Assembly: GCF_025464955.1 (NCBI RefSeq)
Contig: NZ_JAODNM010000115.1
Span: 1-64,000, forward strand
Direction of reading: 5' to 3'
From: Amycolatopsis sp.
GTDB lineage: Bacteria; Actinomycetota; Actinomycetes; Mycobacteriales; Pseudonocardiaceae
DNA length: 64,000 bases
In this document: positions 8,213-17,948 of the stretch, piece after piece
How positions within the stretch are numbered: the stretch's first letter is position 1
How the letters are laid out: the number at the start of each line of letters is the position of its first letter
Position numbers and translations under genes: made by a program
Notes under the pieces: generated by a model
What the model was told of the DNA's origin: nothing
What the model saw: the letters and a program-made list of their open reading frames with translations, nothing else
Database searches by the model: none

Positions 8213-8869
8213 TTAGGCGAGGCCGGGGCGGGTTAGGCCGGTTTCGTAGGCGAGGACGACGGCTTGCACGCGGTCCCGCAGCCCGAGCTTCGACAGGATC
8301 CGCCCGACATGCGTCTTCACCGTCGCCTCGGACAGAAACAGCGTCTCCGCGATCTCGACGTTCGACAGTCCCTTCGCGATCAGCACCAGCACCTCGCGCT
8401 CGCGATCGGTCAGGACGTTGAGGGTCGACACGTCGCGAAGCGGCTTCCCACCCGCGCCGACGAACCGGTCGAGCAGCCTGCGGGTCACCGACGGCGACAC
8501 CACGGCGTCCCCGCTCGCGACCGCACGCAGGGCCGACACCAGGTGGCTCGGCTGCGTGTCCTTCAGCAGGAATCCGCTCGCCCCGCCCTGCAACGCCGAG
8601 TACACGTACTCATCGAGGTCGAACGTCGTCATGACGAGCACCCGCGCGGTGCCCGCGTCGACAATGCGCTTTGTCGCCTCGACGCCGTCGAGCACCGGCA
8701 TCCGGACGTCCATCAGCACGACGTCCGGCCGCAGCTCCTCGGCGAGTTTGATCGCCTCCTCGCCGTTGGCGGCTTCACCGACGACGTCGATGTCCTCTTG
8801 CGCACCGAGCACCATGCGGAATCCGACACGCATCAGCTCCTGGTCGTCGACGACGACAACACGAATCAC
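8213..8869 (-). CDS. NarL/FixJ-family response regulator
   Basis: A 218-aa two-component regulator. The receiver domain has the phosphoacceptor Asp54 (VVLMDVRMP) and acidic residues DD at 8-9. The LuxR-type helix-turn-helix is at about residues 150-205 (LTDREREVLVLIAKGLSN...VKTHVGRILSKL). Its start overlaps the stop of the histidine kinase gene by 4 bp (ATGA), so the pair is one operon. Targets cannot be inferred from the window. Confidence 0.92.
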   Translation of the reverse strand: MIRVVVVDDQELMRVGFRMVLGAQEDIDVVGEAANGEEAIKLAEELRPDVVLMDVRMPVLDGVEATKRIVDAGTARVLVMTTFDLDEYVYSALQGGASGFLLKDTQPSHLVSALRAVASGDAVVSPSVTRRLLDRFVGAGGKPLRDVSTLNVLTDREREVLVLIAKGLSNVEIAETLFLSEATVKTHVGRILSKLGLRDRVQAVVLAYETGLTRPGLA

Positions 8870-10041
8870 TGCGCCAACCTAACCGGCAGCTTGGCGAGTA
8901 CGCGCCAGCCGCCACCCGGAGCCGGTCCGACGTCGAGGGTGCCGCCGAAAACGTGGGCGCGCTCGCGCATACCGATCAATCCGTTCCCGCCGGAAACCCT
9001 GGTCAGACCGCGTTTCGGCACCAGCTCCCGGCCGGCTCCATCGTCGGTGACTTCGATCAGCACGGCGTCGGCGTCCCGCCGCAGCCGGACGGACGCGGAC
9101 GCCCCACGCCCCGCGTGCTTGAGCGTGTTCGTCAGCGATTCCTGCACGATCCGGTAGACCCCGAGCGACACCCCGATCGGCAGCTCGCCGAGGTCCTCGT
9201 CGATCTCGAGCCGCACCTCGACCCCGGCCGTCCGGACGCGCTCGGCGAGCTCGCCCACCGAAGCCGCGTTGGGCTGTGGAACGCGCGGCTCCCCGCCGGG
9301 GTCGTCGTTGCGCAGCACGTCGAGCAGGCTGCGCAGCTCGGCGAGCGCGCCGCGGCCGGTGTCGGAAATAGTCCGCACCGCGCGTTCGGCGAGTTCTGGG
9401 TCGGACCGGATCGCGTAGGACGCTCCGTCGGCCTGGACGACCATGACGCTCACCGCGTGCGCCACGACGTCGTGCAGCTCCCGCGCGATGCGGCTGCGTT
9501 CGTCGTTGACGGCGATCTTGGTGGCTTGGTCGCGTTCGGTCTCCAGCAGGTGCAACCTGGCCTCCACTTCGACGTCGTACGCGCGCCGCGCGCCGACAAA
9601 CTCGCCGAGCACCCAGCACAAGGCCAGCCCGAGCGCGATGACGATCGCGCTGAGCACGATCTCGTTCTCCGGGCCGAGGACGACCTGGATCCCCGTTTCG
9701 ACCACCAGCACCAGCAGGAACCCGAGCCCGTTGCGCCGCCCGGAGTAGACCAGCACCGTGTAGAGCGCGATGATCTCGGCGAACGAGCTGGCGAAGCCGA
9801 CGGTCAGGATGGCGTGCGGGATGCTGATCGCCAGCAGCAGGTACGCCGTCAGCACCGGTCGTCGGCGGCGCCACACCAGCGGCGCCACGGTGGCGATGTC
9901 CAGCGGGACGATGACGAACCACGGCGTGGAATGCCCGCTGTCGCCGAGGGAGAACAGCAGGTCGAAGAGTCCGAGTAGGACGGCGATCAAGCTGTCCCCA
10001 GCCATGGGGTGTGCCCGCATCCACAGGCTGAGCCGTCTCAC
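8866..10041 (-). CDS. DesK-type sensor histidine kinase
   Basis: A membrane kinase of about 391 aa. Four to five N-terminal transmembrane segments are followed by a HisKA_3 dimerisation box (ARELHDVVAHAVSVMVVQ, phospho-His in ELHD) and a HATPase_c domain with GNGLIGMRERA. The exact start is uncertain: GTG codons at 10041 and 10062 and an ATG at 10122 are all in frame. The GTG at 10041 gives the most natural N-terminus (RRLSLWMRAHP). It is the cognate kinase of the regulator at 8213-8869. The stimulus is unknown, though short loops between the segments suggest intramembrane sensing. Confidence 0.88.
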   Translation of the reverse strand: MRRLSLWMRAHPMAGDSLIAVLLGLFDLLFSLGDSGHSTPWFVIVPLDIATVAPLVWRRRRPVLTAYLLLAISIPHAILTVGFASSFAEIIALYTVLVYSGRRNGLGFLLVLVVETGIQVVLGPENEIVLSAIVIALGLALCWVLGEFVGARRAYDVEVEARLHLLETERDQATKIAVNDERSRIARELHDVVAHAVSVMVVQADGASYAIRSDPELAERAVRTISDTGRGALAELRSLLDVLRNDDPGGEPRVPQPNAASVGELAERVRTAGVEVRLEIDEDLGELPIGVSLGVYRIVQESLTNTLKHAGRGASASVRLRRDADAVLIEVTDDGAGRELVPKRGLTRVSGGNGLIGMRERAHVFGGTLDVGPAPGGGWRVLAKLPVRLAQ

Positions 10042-10178
10042 CACCTCACAGTAGGTCGTCACCCGGCGTCCGCGCGTCGTCCGGCGGTAGCACCTTCGGT
10101 GCGACCAGAGGATGACTGGCATGGCACGATTCGTGGAGGCGTGAAATACGCGTACGCATTCGAGGGGGCACGACGGCT

Positions 10179-11756
10179 GTGACTTCGGGGACTTCGGCGA
10201 CCGATCAGGGGCGGCTGGCGGGTCCGCTGTCGCAGTCGGTCGCCAACCTGTGCCTCCGCCTGCAGCCGCAGGTGTCCCCGCGCACGGCCGCGGGCTTCGC
10301 CGAAGTGCTGCGCCGGCTGGGCGGTCCGCTGCAGGTCGCCGTCGCCGGGCGGATCAAGTCCGGGAAGTCGACGCTGGTCAACGCCCTGATCGGACGCCGG
10401 GTCGCGCCGACGGACGTCGGTGAGTGCACCCGCCTGGTCACCCGGTTCCAGTACGGCACGGTCGACCGGGTCGAGGTCGTCTTCAACGACGGCCACAAGC
10501 AGGTGCTGCCGTTCGCCGCGGACGGGATGATCCCGGCAGAGCTCGGCGTGAACATCGAAGAGGTCTCCCACATCGAGGCTTACCTGACCAACGCCGTGCT
10601 CCAGGGCATGACCGTGATCGACACGCCCGGCCTCGGCTCGCTCGACGCCGCATCGGTCTCCCGGACCGAGGAGTTGCTCGGCGCGGCGAAGCACCGCAAG
10701 GACCCGGACAGCGACGACCCGGAGAGCGAAGACGACCTCGACGACACATCGCGCAGCGCCGTCGCGGGTGCCGAAGCCGTGCTCTACGTCGTGACCCAGG
10801 GCGTCCGGGCGGACGACCAGCAGGCGCTAGCCGCGTTCACCGCCGCGACGGCGAGCCGCGAAGCGGGCCCGGTGAACGCCATCGCGGTGCTGAACAAGGC
10901 CGACACGATCGCGCCCGAGTCCGTGCCCGGCTCCGACGGCGACATCTGGAAGGCTGCGACCCTGCTCGCCGGCAAGCAGGCGTCGACCCTCAAACCCCGC
11001 GTCGCCGACGTCCTGCCGGTGATCGGCCTGATCGCCGAGTCGGCGGAGTCGGGCGGGTTCACCTCCGCCGACGCCGAAGCGCTCAAGAAACTGTCGACAA
11101 TGGACGACTCGATCCTCGAAATGATGTTGATCTCCGCGGACATCTTCACCACCTGGGAATGCGAAGTGCCGTCGGGCACCCGCCAGCGGCTGCTGGAGAA
11201 GCTGGACCTTTTCGGCATCAGCCAGGCGGTGAAGACGATCAGGGCGGAGCCCGAGATCACCGCCGGCTCGCTGCGGCGGGTGCTGCTCGACGCCTCCGGG
11301 CTGGCCGCGGTCCGCGCCCGGCTCGACATCGTGTTCGCGGCCCGCGCGGACGGCATCAAGGCCGCTGCCGCGCTCGCTTCGGTGACGGCGTTGGCCCACG
11401 CGTCCGGCGATCCCGGCGAGCGCCAGCGCGTGCACGACGCGATCGAGGTCCTGCTGGCGAAGCCCGAGGCACACCAGTTGCGGCTGCTCGAAGCGCTCAC
11501 GCTGGTGGCATCGGGGGCGGTCGACATGCCGGAGGACCTGACCGAGGAAGTCCTCCGGGTCGGCAGCAACGCCGACATCGGCGCGCAGCTGGGCAAGCCG
11601 GGCGGAAGCCGGGCCGAACTCGCCCCGTTCGCGCTCGAACGGGCCGGCTGGTGGCGTTCGTTCGCCTCGTTCGGCGCAACGCCGGCGCAAAGCCGTGTCG
11701 CCCATGTAGTCCATCGGGCTTATTTCTTGATCTGGCAGCAGATCAGGGAAGTTTGA
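10179..11756 (+). CDS. Dynamin-like GTPase (IniC/DynA type)
   Basis: A 525-aa large GTPase. The P-loop GRIKSGKST is at 57-65, the G3 motif DTPG at 148-151 and the G4 motif NKAD near 239. An acidic insert (DSDDPESEDDLDD) lies between G3 and G4, and a long helical C-terminal region follows. The GTG start has GAGGGGG about 10 nt upstream. Bacterial dynamins remodel membranes and protect against envelope stress. This gene opens a cluster with a second dynamin (12974-14803), resembling the IniA/IniC and DynA/DynB pairings known from mycobacteria and Streptomyces. Confidence 0.88.
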   Translation: MTSGTSATDQGRLAGPLSQSVANLCLRLQPQVSPRTAAGFAEVLRRLGGPLQVAVAGRIKSGKSTLVNALIGRRVAPTDVGECTRLVTRFQYGTVDRVEVVFNDGHKQVLPFAADGMIPAELGVNIEEVSHIEAYLTNAVLQGMTVIDTPGLGSLDAASVSRTEELLGAAKHRKDPDSDDPESEDDLDDTSRSAVAGAEAVLYVVTQGVRADDQQALAAFTAATASREAGPVNAIAVLNKADTIAPESVPGSDGDIWKAATLLAGKQASTLKPRVADVLPVIGLIAESAESGGFTSADAEALKKLSTMDDSILEMMLISADIFTTWECEVPSGTRQRLLEKLDLFGISQAVKTIRAEPEITAGSLRRVLLDASGLAAVRARLDIVFAARADGIKAAAALASVTALAHASGDPGERQRVHDAIEVLLAKPEAHQLRLLEALTLVASGAVDMPEDLTEEVLRVGSNADIGAQLGKPGGSRAELAPFALERAGWWRSFASFGATPAQSRVAHVVHRAYFLIWQQIREV

Positions 11757-11795
11757 CCACTCTTTCGCCGCGCCCGTTCTGGTTATTCTGGACCC

Positions 11796-12374
11796 ATGCG
11801 GTTCAAGGGCGGGGTGGCGTGGGAAGTGCGCTGGGGTCGCGAGCTCGAAGTCGACACCGCGCTCTACATCCGTGATGCCCTCGCGCTGCCGGTCGAGCCC
11901 GATCAGTGGCTGCCGCCGGTCGAGCCCGCCGTCCCGGTCAGCGTTCCGCCAGGGGTCGACCGGGCCGGTGTCCAGCGGGAATGGCCGGCCTGGTGGGCCG
12001 AGGTGCTCGAGTTCGCCCGGTTCCAGCGTGACGTCGAGCCCGCCCGGCTCCTCGGCGCGCGACCCAGTCAGGCACTGGTCGAGGGATCCGCGCTGCACAC
12101 CGCCATCGCCGCGTTCCAAGGGCAGGCCGCCCGGCATTCCGACGGCGCGCATCCACCCCGGCTCTCGATGAACATCACCGACCTGGTGCGGGAGTTCGAG
12201 GGCATCCGCGGCCGTCGGGCGAACCCGTTCAAACTCGTCGTCACCGAAGTGTCGGTGGCCGGGCACGTCTGGCGTCGCCTCGCTGAAGATCACGTCCTCG
12301 TGTCGGTCCGCTTCGCCGATGACGAAGGCGTATTCGGTACCGCCTTGCGGAGGCTGCTTCGCGAGCTTGTTTGA
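11796..12374 (+). CDS. Hypothetical protein in dynamin cluster
   Basis: A 192-aa soluble protein with Trp-rich N-terminal half (WEVRWGRELEV, REWPAWWAEVLEFARF) and a basic C-terminus. It has no motif I recognise. It starts 40 bp after the first dynamin gene and ends 40 bp before the GrpE-like gene, all on the same strand, so it is probably part of the dynamin operon. No membrane segment or signal peptide is visible. Confidence 0.7.
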   Translation: MRFKGGVAWEVRWGRELEVDTALYIRDALALPVEPDQWLPPVEPAVPVSVPPGVDRAGVQREWPAWWAEVLEFARFQRDVEPARLLGARPSQALVEGSALHTAIAAFQGQAARHSDGAHPPRLSMNITDLVREFEGIRGRRANPFKLVVTEVSVAGHVWRRLAEDHVLVSVRFADDEGVFGTALRRLLRELV

Positions 12375-12413
12375 GCATTTCGCCCCCCGATTCCGGCCCA
12401 CTCGATCACACTG

Positions 12414-12977
12414 GTGGAATTCAGGCAGCGGAAACAGGAGGTTTCCGGCGGGGACGGGGTGGTAGCGGTGGCTTCCTGGAGGCAAGGCGACGTCGAGGAG
12501 CCGGAGAACCCGGACGACGTGCCGACCGGGCAGATCGCGGCCGCCAGCATCGCTCAGTTCATCAAGGAGACAGACGGAACCGCGACCGAGCCCGTCGCGT
12601 CGGAACCCACTGTGGAACCCCTAGTGGCTGTCTCCGTTCCGGCAAACCCCGAGGCCGACTCCGAGCAGGGTGAGCTGGACAAGGCCCTTGCCGACAGGCG
12701 GGCGCTGATCCACCTCTGCCTCTACGCCCTCGACCGGGCCCGCAGCACCGGGGTCGTCGAGCGCCTCGAACACGGCCTCGCCGAGATCGGCGTGCGCGCG
12801 CTGCGTCCCGATGGTGACCGGTTCGATCCCGCCGTGCACGAGGCCGGCGGCGCGATGCCGACGGACGACCCGGCGCGCGACGGCACGGTCGCCGAGACCG
12901 AGGTCGTCGGCTTCGCCGATCAGGACAAGCTGCTGCGCGCGCCGATCGTGATCGTCTACACGAAGCGCTCCGCGTGA
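12414..12977 (+). CDS. GrpE-like nucleotide exchange factor domain protein
   Basis: A 187-aa protein with a disordered acidic N-terminal third and a C-terminal domain carrying the GrpE core pattern RPDGDRFDPAVHEAGGA, ending in a beta-rich LLRAPIVIVYTK. A canonical GrpE has a longer dimerisation helix. No DnaK gene is nearby, so it probably serves the adjacent GTPases or a distant Hsp70-like partner. The GTG at 12414 opens the frame; later GTG codons near 12459-12468, downstream of AGGAGG, are credible alternatives. Its stop overlaps the start of the second dynamin (GTGA). Confidence 0.75.
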   Translation: MEFRQRKQEVSGGDGVVAVASWRQGDVEEPENPDDVPTGQIAAASIAQFIKETDGTATEPVASEPTVEPLVAVSVPANPEADSEQGELDKALADRRALIHLCLYALDRARSTGVVERLEHGLAEIGVRALRPDGDRFDPAVHEAGGAMPTDDPARDGTVAETEVVGFADQDKLLRAPIVIVYTKRSA

Positions 12978-14803
12978 GCGCCCCCACCGGCGTTCCCAGC
13001 CTGCCCGCGCAGGTCAAGAACGCGCGTGAGCAGCTGCTCACGGTGTTGCGCGACGCCGATCCGGACGCCGCCAAATGGGTCGACGACGTCCGGCGCGCCC
13101 GGCCGAAGAAGCCGTCCGTGGTGGTCGTCGGCGAGACCAACCGGGGTAAGAGTTCGCTGGTCAACGCGCTGCTCGCGACACCTGGGCTGTCCCCGGTCGA
13201 CGCCGACGTCGCGACCGCCACCTACCTCGTTTTCTCCCACGCCGAGCATTGGGGCGCGCAGGCTTGTTACCCCGGGCAGTTCGCTCCGGTGCCGATCAAC
13301 CTCGCCGAGCTGGTCAACTGGGTGTCGGTCGGGCACGACCTGCCGGAAGGGCAGCTGCCGCCGCGCTACGTCGAGGTGTCCGGCCCGGTGCCGCTCCTCG
13401 AACGGGTGTCGATCGTCGACACGCCTGGCGTCGGCGGCCTGGACTCGATGCACGGCGAGCTGGCGATGGAAGCCGCCGCGAACGCCACCGCGCTGCTGTT
13501 CGTGGTCGACGCGTCCGCGCCGTTCACCTCCGGTGAGCTCCAGTTCCTGCGCAACGTCGGCGACCGCGTCGAAACCGTGCTGTTCGCGCTGTCCAAGACC
13601 GACGGTTTCCGCGGCTGGCGGGAGGTGCTCGAGGCGAACAAACTGCTGCTCGCCGAGTACGCGCCGCGGTTCGCCGACGCCGTGTTCCACCCGGTTTCCG
13701 CGCGCATGTTCGAGATGGCGTCCTTGCAGGCCAACCAGCAGGCCGCGACGATGCTGCGCGAGCGGTCCGGCATCGGCGCGTTGCAGGGCGCGCTGCAGGA
13801 GATGCTGGTCGGGCGGTCGGCCATGCTGGGTGAGGCCAACACGCTGCGCGCGCTGTCCAGCGCCTTGGGCGAGCAGAAAGCCAAGCTGCAGGCCGAGAGC
13901 CGCGCGTTGTCGGCGGGCGAGGCCGAGGCCGAGAAGCTCCGCGAGCGCCGGGACAAGCTGACGGCCGAGCGCCGGACGTCGACCCGCGGCTGGCAGCTGA
14001 AACTGCGCAGCGAGATCCAGCGGACCCGGCTGGAGGTGGGGCACGAGTGCAGCCGGCAGATGCGGGACGCGCAGACCCACTTCCGGCAGGTGATCGAGGC
14101 GGCGAAGCGCGAGCAGCTGCAGGCCTTGCCGCAAGAGGTCGACATCGCGTTGCAGACGACGTCGCAGCGCGTGTCGATGCTGCTGTCGGAGCGCCTCAAC
14201 CGCGTGACCAACGTGGCGTTGTCCGAGCTGTTCTCCGCCGAGGAGCTCGACGTCATCCGCGCGCAGTTCGCCAGGGCGGGTGGGCCGCCGGTGGTGCTGC
14301 GCCCGCCGGAGAAGAAGCCGCCGACCGCCGAGGACAAGCTCCTCGTGTTCATGGGCATTTCGGGCGGGGTCGGGGCGGGCAAGATCGCCGCGCTGCCGCT
14401 GGCCGGGATCGCGATCCTCAACCCGGTGGTGCTGCCTGCCACGATCATCATCGGACTGGGCGCGGGCTGGTGGATGGCGCGCACGCGCAAGCACGCCGCC
14501 GACAAGCAGCACACCAAGCAGTGGCTGGTCGAGGCGATCGCGGACGCGCGCAGCATGCTGGACCAGCTGGTCGCCGAGCAGCTGATCGAGGCCGAGCAGC
14601 AGCTGTCGATGGCGCTCGACGAGGCGCTGGGGCGCCGGATCGAGGCCATCGAGACCGAGCTCAAGGAAGTCGACAAGACGATCAAGATGGACGCGCAGGA
14701 GCGGTCGAAGAAGATCTCGGTGGTCAGCAAACGTTTGCGCGAGGTGTCCGACGGCCGGGACCGGGCGGAGTCCTTCCTCGGGCGGATGCGGTCGCTCAGG
14801 TAG
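12974..14803 (+). CDS. Dynamin-like GTPase with membrane paddle
   Basis: A 609-aa GTPase. The P-loop GETNRGKSS is at 53-61, the G3 motif is DTPGVGG near 153 and the G4-like segment is SKTD. Coiled-coil helices follow (residues 300-430). A hydrophobic hairpin at about 460-497 (AALPLAGIAILNPVVLPATIII region) is the likely membrane-insertion element, and a charged helical tail ends the protein. It overlaps the GrpE-like gene by 4 bp. With the dynamin at 10179-11756 it forms an asymmetric pair, as seen where two bacterial dynamins act as a hetero-complex. Confidence 0.88.
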   Translation: MSAPTGVPSLPAQVKNAREQLLTVLRDADPDAAKWVDDVRRARPKKPSVVVVGETNRGKSSLVNALLATPGLSPVDADVATATYLVFSHAEHWGAQACYPGQFAPVPINLAELVNWVSVGHDLPEGQLPPRYVEVSGPVPLLERVSIVDTPGVGGLDSMHGELAMEAAANATALLFVVDASAPFTSGELQFLRNVGDRVETVLFALSKTDGFRGWREVLEANKLLLAEYAPRFADAVFHPVSARMFEMASLQANQQAATMLRERSGIGALQGALQEMLVGRSAMLGEANTLRALSSALGEQKAKLQAESRALSAGEAEAEKLRERRDKLTAERRTSTRGWQLKLRSEIQRTRLEVGHECSRQMRDAQTHFRQVIEAAKREQLQALPQEVDIALQTTSQRVSMLLSERLNRVTNVALSELFSAEELDVIRAQFARAGGPPVVLRPPEKKPPTAEDKLLVFMGISGGVGAGKIAALPLAGIAILNPVVLPATIIIGLGAGWWMARTRKHAADKQHTKQWLVEAIADARSMLDQLVAEQLIEAEQQLSMALDEALGRRIEAIETELKEVDKTIKMDAQERSKKISVVSKRLREVSDGRDRAESFLGRMRSLR

Positions 14804-14915
14804 CACCGGGCGAGTGTTGTGGGCGGGAACCGAACGGGCTTACGGTGAGTCATAGGCTTTGACAGGACCGGCGGAGGCTGGGTCTCCAACCGGCAAATCA
14901 GAGGGGAAGTTCACC

Positions 14916-15629
14916 GTGTGGGTCGACGACAGCAACGGAACGGACGCTGACGCCAGCAGTACGGCGGGGATGGAAGTCCACGTCGACGGCCAGGACTACC
15001 ACGCTGACGTCAACTACGACTCCGACCACGACGGGGTGAACGACACCGCCATCGTCGAGCACGACGACGGCACCGCGCAGGAGTTCATCGACACGAACCA
15101 CGACGGTGTCGCCGACGAGTACATCCACCTCGACGCCCAGGGCAATACCGACGTCGACGCGCACTACGACAACGCCAGCGGTCAGTGGGTCGGTGGGTCG
15201 AGCGGCGGTACCGGTGGCGACTCGGGCGGCACGGACACCTCCGCCGGCCAGGCCGGGGACATGCACGCCGACCTGCCGGACGGCTCGGCCGACGTCGGGC
15301 ACGCGACGGTGGACACGAACAACGACGGGGTCGCGGACACCGCCATCGTGCACTTCGACGACGGGTCCGTCGGTTCGTACACCGACAAGGACGGCGACGG
15401 TCAGGCAGACGTCATCGTCGAGCTGTCTCCCGACGGCACGACGACGACCTACGAGCACACCGGCGACCACCAGTGGACCGAGGTCGGCGGCGCCGGTGGT
15501 GCCGTCGCCGAGACGCCCTCCCACGTTGCCGCCGACAGCGACGCTACGTGGGGCAGCGGCGGGACGGACGTCCTCGAAGGCGTCGCGAAGATCGATTCCG
15601 CGACGGGTCAGTGGATCAGCCAAAACTAG
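14916..15629 (+). CDS. Calcium-loop (EF-hand-like) repeat protein
   Basis: A 237-aa very acidic protein with two tandem modules. Each holds two D-x-D-x-D-G-x-x-D loops: DSDHDGVND, DTNHDGVAD, DTNNDGVAD and DKDGDGQAD. A Gly/Ser-rich linker (WVGGSSGGTGGDSGG) lies between the modules. The GTG at 14916 is chosen for the GAGGGGAAG just upstream; the frame also opens at a TTG at 14859. No signal peptide is visible, so a secreted role is unproven. It follows the dynamin genes and may be functionally tied to them, as glycine-rich IniB is to IniA/IniC. Confidence 0.78.
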   Translation: MWVDDSNGTDADASSTAGMEVHVDGQDYHADVNYDSDHDGVNDTAIVEHDDGTAQEFIDTNHDGVADEYIHLDAQGNTDVDAHYDNASGQWVGGSSGGTGGDSGGTDTSAGQAGDMHADLPDGSADVGHATVDTNNDGVADTAIVHFDDGSVGSYTDKDGDGQADVIVELSPDGTTTTYEHTGDHQWTEVGGAGGAVAETPSHVAADSDATWGSGGTDVLEGVAKIDSATGQWISQN

Positions 15630-15664
15630 CCACGCTTTGGTAAAAATGTAACGCAGGACACTCG

Positions 15665-15702
15665 CGCGAGGGCCCGTCACGGATCCGTGACGGGCCCTCG
15701 CG
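15665..15702. terminator. Perfect 38-bp palindromic terminator
   Basis: Nineteen-base arms (CGCGAGGGCCCGTCACGGA and its exact complement) meet at GATC and are followed by TCTTT. It ends the dynamin cluster and insulates pckG. The symmetry would allow termination in both directions. Confidence 0.85.
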
Positions 15703-15870
15703 TCTTTCCGGACTACGTCACGTGAGACCCCGGTCACCGGAGGATTTCCACTGATGGAGCATTCGGACGAGAACTGAATCGATTCCTTTATCGTTCTTGT
15801 GAGAGAACTGACAGGACAGCTCTCGGCTACCTGCTGGTCATCGGGTTACGCTCGGGGAATCCCAAATTCA

Positions 15871-15896
15871 GCACACCGGTTTTTCCGCCGGTGTGC
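15871..15896 (+). promoter_or_regulatory. Leader hairpin upstream of pckG
   Basis: Perfect 9-bp stem (GCACACCGG and CCGGTGTGC) with the loop TTTTTCCG, 90 bp before the pckG start. It may be a 5' UTR structure or an operator dyad. No U tract follows, so a simple terminator is unlikely. Confidence 0.45.
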
Positions 15897-15985
15897 GAAG
15901 CCATTCGGTCGCCGGCAGAGTCGCCCGTACCAGGACAGCGTCGTCTCAGGTGCGGGTTTTTGTCGTCGGAGTCAGGAGAAGAGAG

Positions 15986-17809
15986 ATGACTGCAGTAGCC
16001 ATCCCCGGACTGGACATCGCGCCGACGACGCACAGTCGCGTGCTGTCGTGGGTACGGGAGGTCGCCGAGCTGACCAACCCCGACCGTGTGGTTTGGGTGG
16101 ACGGCTCCGACGAGGAAGCCGCACGGATCAACGCGGAACTCGTTGCAGCCGGCACTTTTGTGCCGCTGAAGTCGAAGCCCAACTCGTTCTGGGCGACCTC
16201 CGACCCCAATGACGTCGCCCGGGTCGAGGACCGCACCTTCATCTGTTCGAAGGACGAGGACGACGCCGGCCCGACGAACAACTGGATGCACCCGGCCGAG
16301 ATGAAGGCCACCATGACCGAGCTCTACCGAGGCTCGATGCGTGGTCGCACGATGTACGTCATCCCCTTCTGCATGGGCCCGCTCGCCGACGAGAACCCCA
16401 AGCTGGGCTTGGAAATCACCGACTTCGCCTACGTAGTCGCCTCGATGCGCGTGATGACCCGCGCGGGTGCCGCCGCGCTGGAGAAGTTCATCGACGCCGA
16501 CGGCAACGAGCGTGACTTCGTGCCCGCGCTGCACTCCGTCGGCGCGCCGCTCGAAGAGGGTCAGGAAGACGTCGCCTGGCCCTGCAACACCACGAAGTAC
16601 ATCAGCCATTTCCCCGAGGAGCGCCTGATCTGGAGCTACGGCTCGGGTTACGGCGGAAACTCCTTGCTGGGCAAGAAGTGCTACTCGCTGCGCATCGGTT
16701 CGGTGATCGCCAGGGACGAGGGCTGGCTGGCCGAGCACATGCTGATCCTCAAGCTGATCTCGCCCGAGGACAAGGTCCACTACGTCGCGGCCGCGTTCCC
16801 CAGCGCCTGCGGCAAGACGAACCTCGCGATGCTGCAGCCGACGATTCCGGGCTGGCGCGCGGAAACCCTTGGTGACGACATCGCGTGGATGCGGTTCGGC
16901 GAGGACGGCCGGCTCTACGCGGTCAACCCGGAGTTCGGTTTCTTCGGCGTCGCCCCGGGCACCGACTGGCACACCAACCCGAACGCGATGCGCACCATCG
17001 AGAAGGGCAATACGGTCTTCACCAACGTCGCGCTGACCGACGACGGTGACATCTGGTGGGAGGGCATGGAAAACAAGCCCGCCCACGCCACTTCCTGGAA
17101 GCACCAGGACTGGACGCCGGATTCGGAAACCCCCGCCGCCCACCCGAACTCGCGGTACTGCACGCCGATGTCGCAGTGCCCGATCCTCGCGCCGGAATGG
17201 GACGACCCGAAGGGCGTGCCGATCTCGGCGATCCTGTTCGGCGGCCGCCGCAAGACCACCGTCCCGCTGGTGAACGAGGCCCGCGACTGGCAGCACGGCG
17301 TGTTCATGGGCGCCACCATGTCTTCGGAGACCACCGCCGCCGCCGCGGGCGCGGTCGGCAACGTCCGGCGCGACCCGATGGCGATGCTGCCGTTCCTCGG
17401 CTACCACGCCGGTGACTACTTCAAGCACTGGCTGGACCTCGGCAAGAACGCGGACGCGGCGAAGCTGCCGAAGGTGTTCTACGTGAACTGGTTCCGCCGC
17501 GGCGACGACAAGCGCTTCCTGTGGCCTGGATTCGGTGAGAACTCCCGCGTGCTGAAGTGGGTCATCGAGCGGGTCGAAGGCAAGGGCAACGCCGTCGAGA
17601 CCCCGATCGGCTTCTCGCCGACCGCGGCCGATCTCGACACCGACGGCCTGTCGGAGCCGATCGCGGACATCCAGGCCGCGCTCGACGTCGACCCGGCGGA
17701 GTGGCGCCAGGAGATCCCGCTCATCGAGGAGTGGTTCGCGAAGATCGGCGACCGCGTCCCGTCCGCCCTCCGCGACGAACTCGAAACCCTGAAGCAGAAC
17801 CTCGCCTGA
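15986..17809 (+). CDS. pckG: Phosphoenolpyruvate carboxykinase (GTP)
   Basis: A 607-aa enzyme that converts oxaloacetate and GTP to PEP, CO2 and GDP; it is the entry step of gluconeogenesis in actinobacteria. The kinase-1 P-loop [13 protein letters not shown] is near residues 270-282, [14 protein letters not shown] precedes it and the FGGRR segment is present. Full length for the GTP-dependent class. The ATG at 15986 follows AGGAGAAGAG; an open frame upstream to 15893 is not coding. It is monocistronic between two strong hairpins. Confidence 0.96.
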   Translation: MTAVAIPGLDIAPTTHSRVLSWVREVAELTNPDRVVWVDGSDEEAARINAELVAAGTFVPLKSKPNSFWATSDPNDVARVEDRTFICSKDEDDAGPTNNWMHPAEMKATMTELYRGSMRGRTMYVIPFCMGPLADENPKLGLEITDFAYVVASMRVMTRAGAAALEKFIDADGNERDFVPALHSVGAPLEEGQEDVAWPCNTTKYISHFPEERLIWSYGSGYGGNSLLGKKCYSLRIGSVIARDEGWLAEHMLILKLISPEDKVHYVAAAFPSACGKTNLAMLQPTIPGWRAETLGDDIAWMRFGEDGRLYAVNPEFGFFGVAPGTDWHTNPNAMRTIEKGNTVFTNVALTDDGDIWWEGMENKPAHATSWKHQDWTPDSETPAAHPNSRYCTPMSQCPILAPEWDDPKGVPISAILFGGRRKTTVPLVNEARDWQHGVFMGATMSSETTAAAAGAVGNVRRDPMAMLPFLGYHAGDYFKHWLDLGKNADAAKLPKVFYVNWFRRGDDKRFLWPGFGENSRVLKWVIERVEGKGNAVETPIGFSPTAADLDTDGLSEPIADIQAALDVDPAEWRQEIPLIEEWFAKIGDRVPSALRDELETLKQNLA

Positions 17810-17841
17810 CGCTGTACCTCGCCTGACGCCGTACCGACGTT

Positions 17842-17893
17842 CCCTCGGGGCCACCCCCGTGGCGTTCAACGCCACAGGGGTGGCCCCGAGGGG
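17842..17893. repeat. Dispersed hairpin, family D copy 1
   Basis: Nested palindrome. The outer arms are CCCTCGGGGCCACCC and GGGTGGCCCCGAGGG, and the inner arms GTGGCGTT and AACGCCAC. It is followed by TCTTT. It sits after pckG and probably terminates it. A second copy is at 53284-53332. Confidence 0.8.
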
Positions 17894-17948
17894 TCTTTGG
17901 ACCCCCAACCCGCGCGCGGAACGTCATCCCATCGTGTAGTCAGGAGTC

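Noticed and set aside
12956-14806. 616-aa open frame opposite the second dynamin gene
   Set aside because: Antisense shadow; His/Arg/Gln-rich composition, no motif.
15827-17908. 693-aa open frame opposite pckG
   Set aside because: Shadow of the strongly GC3-biased pckG gene; Arg/Asp-rich nonsense composition with no domain.
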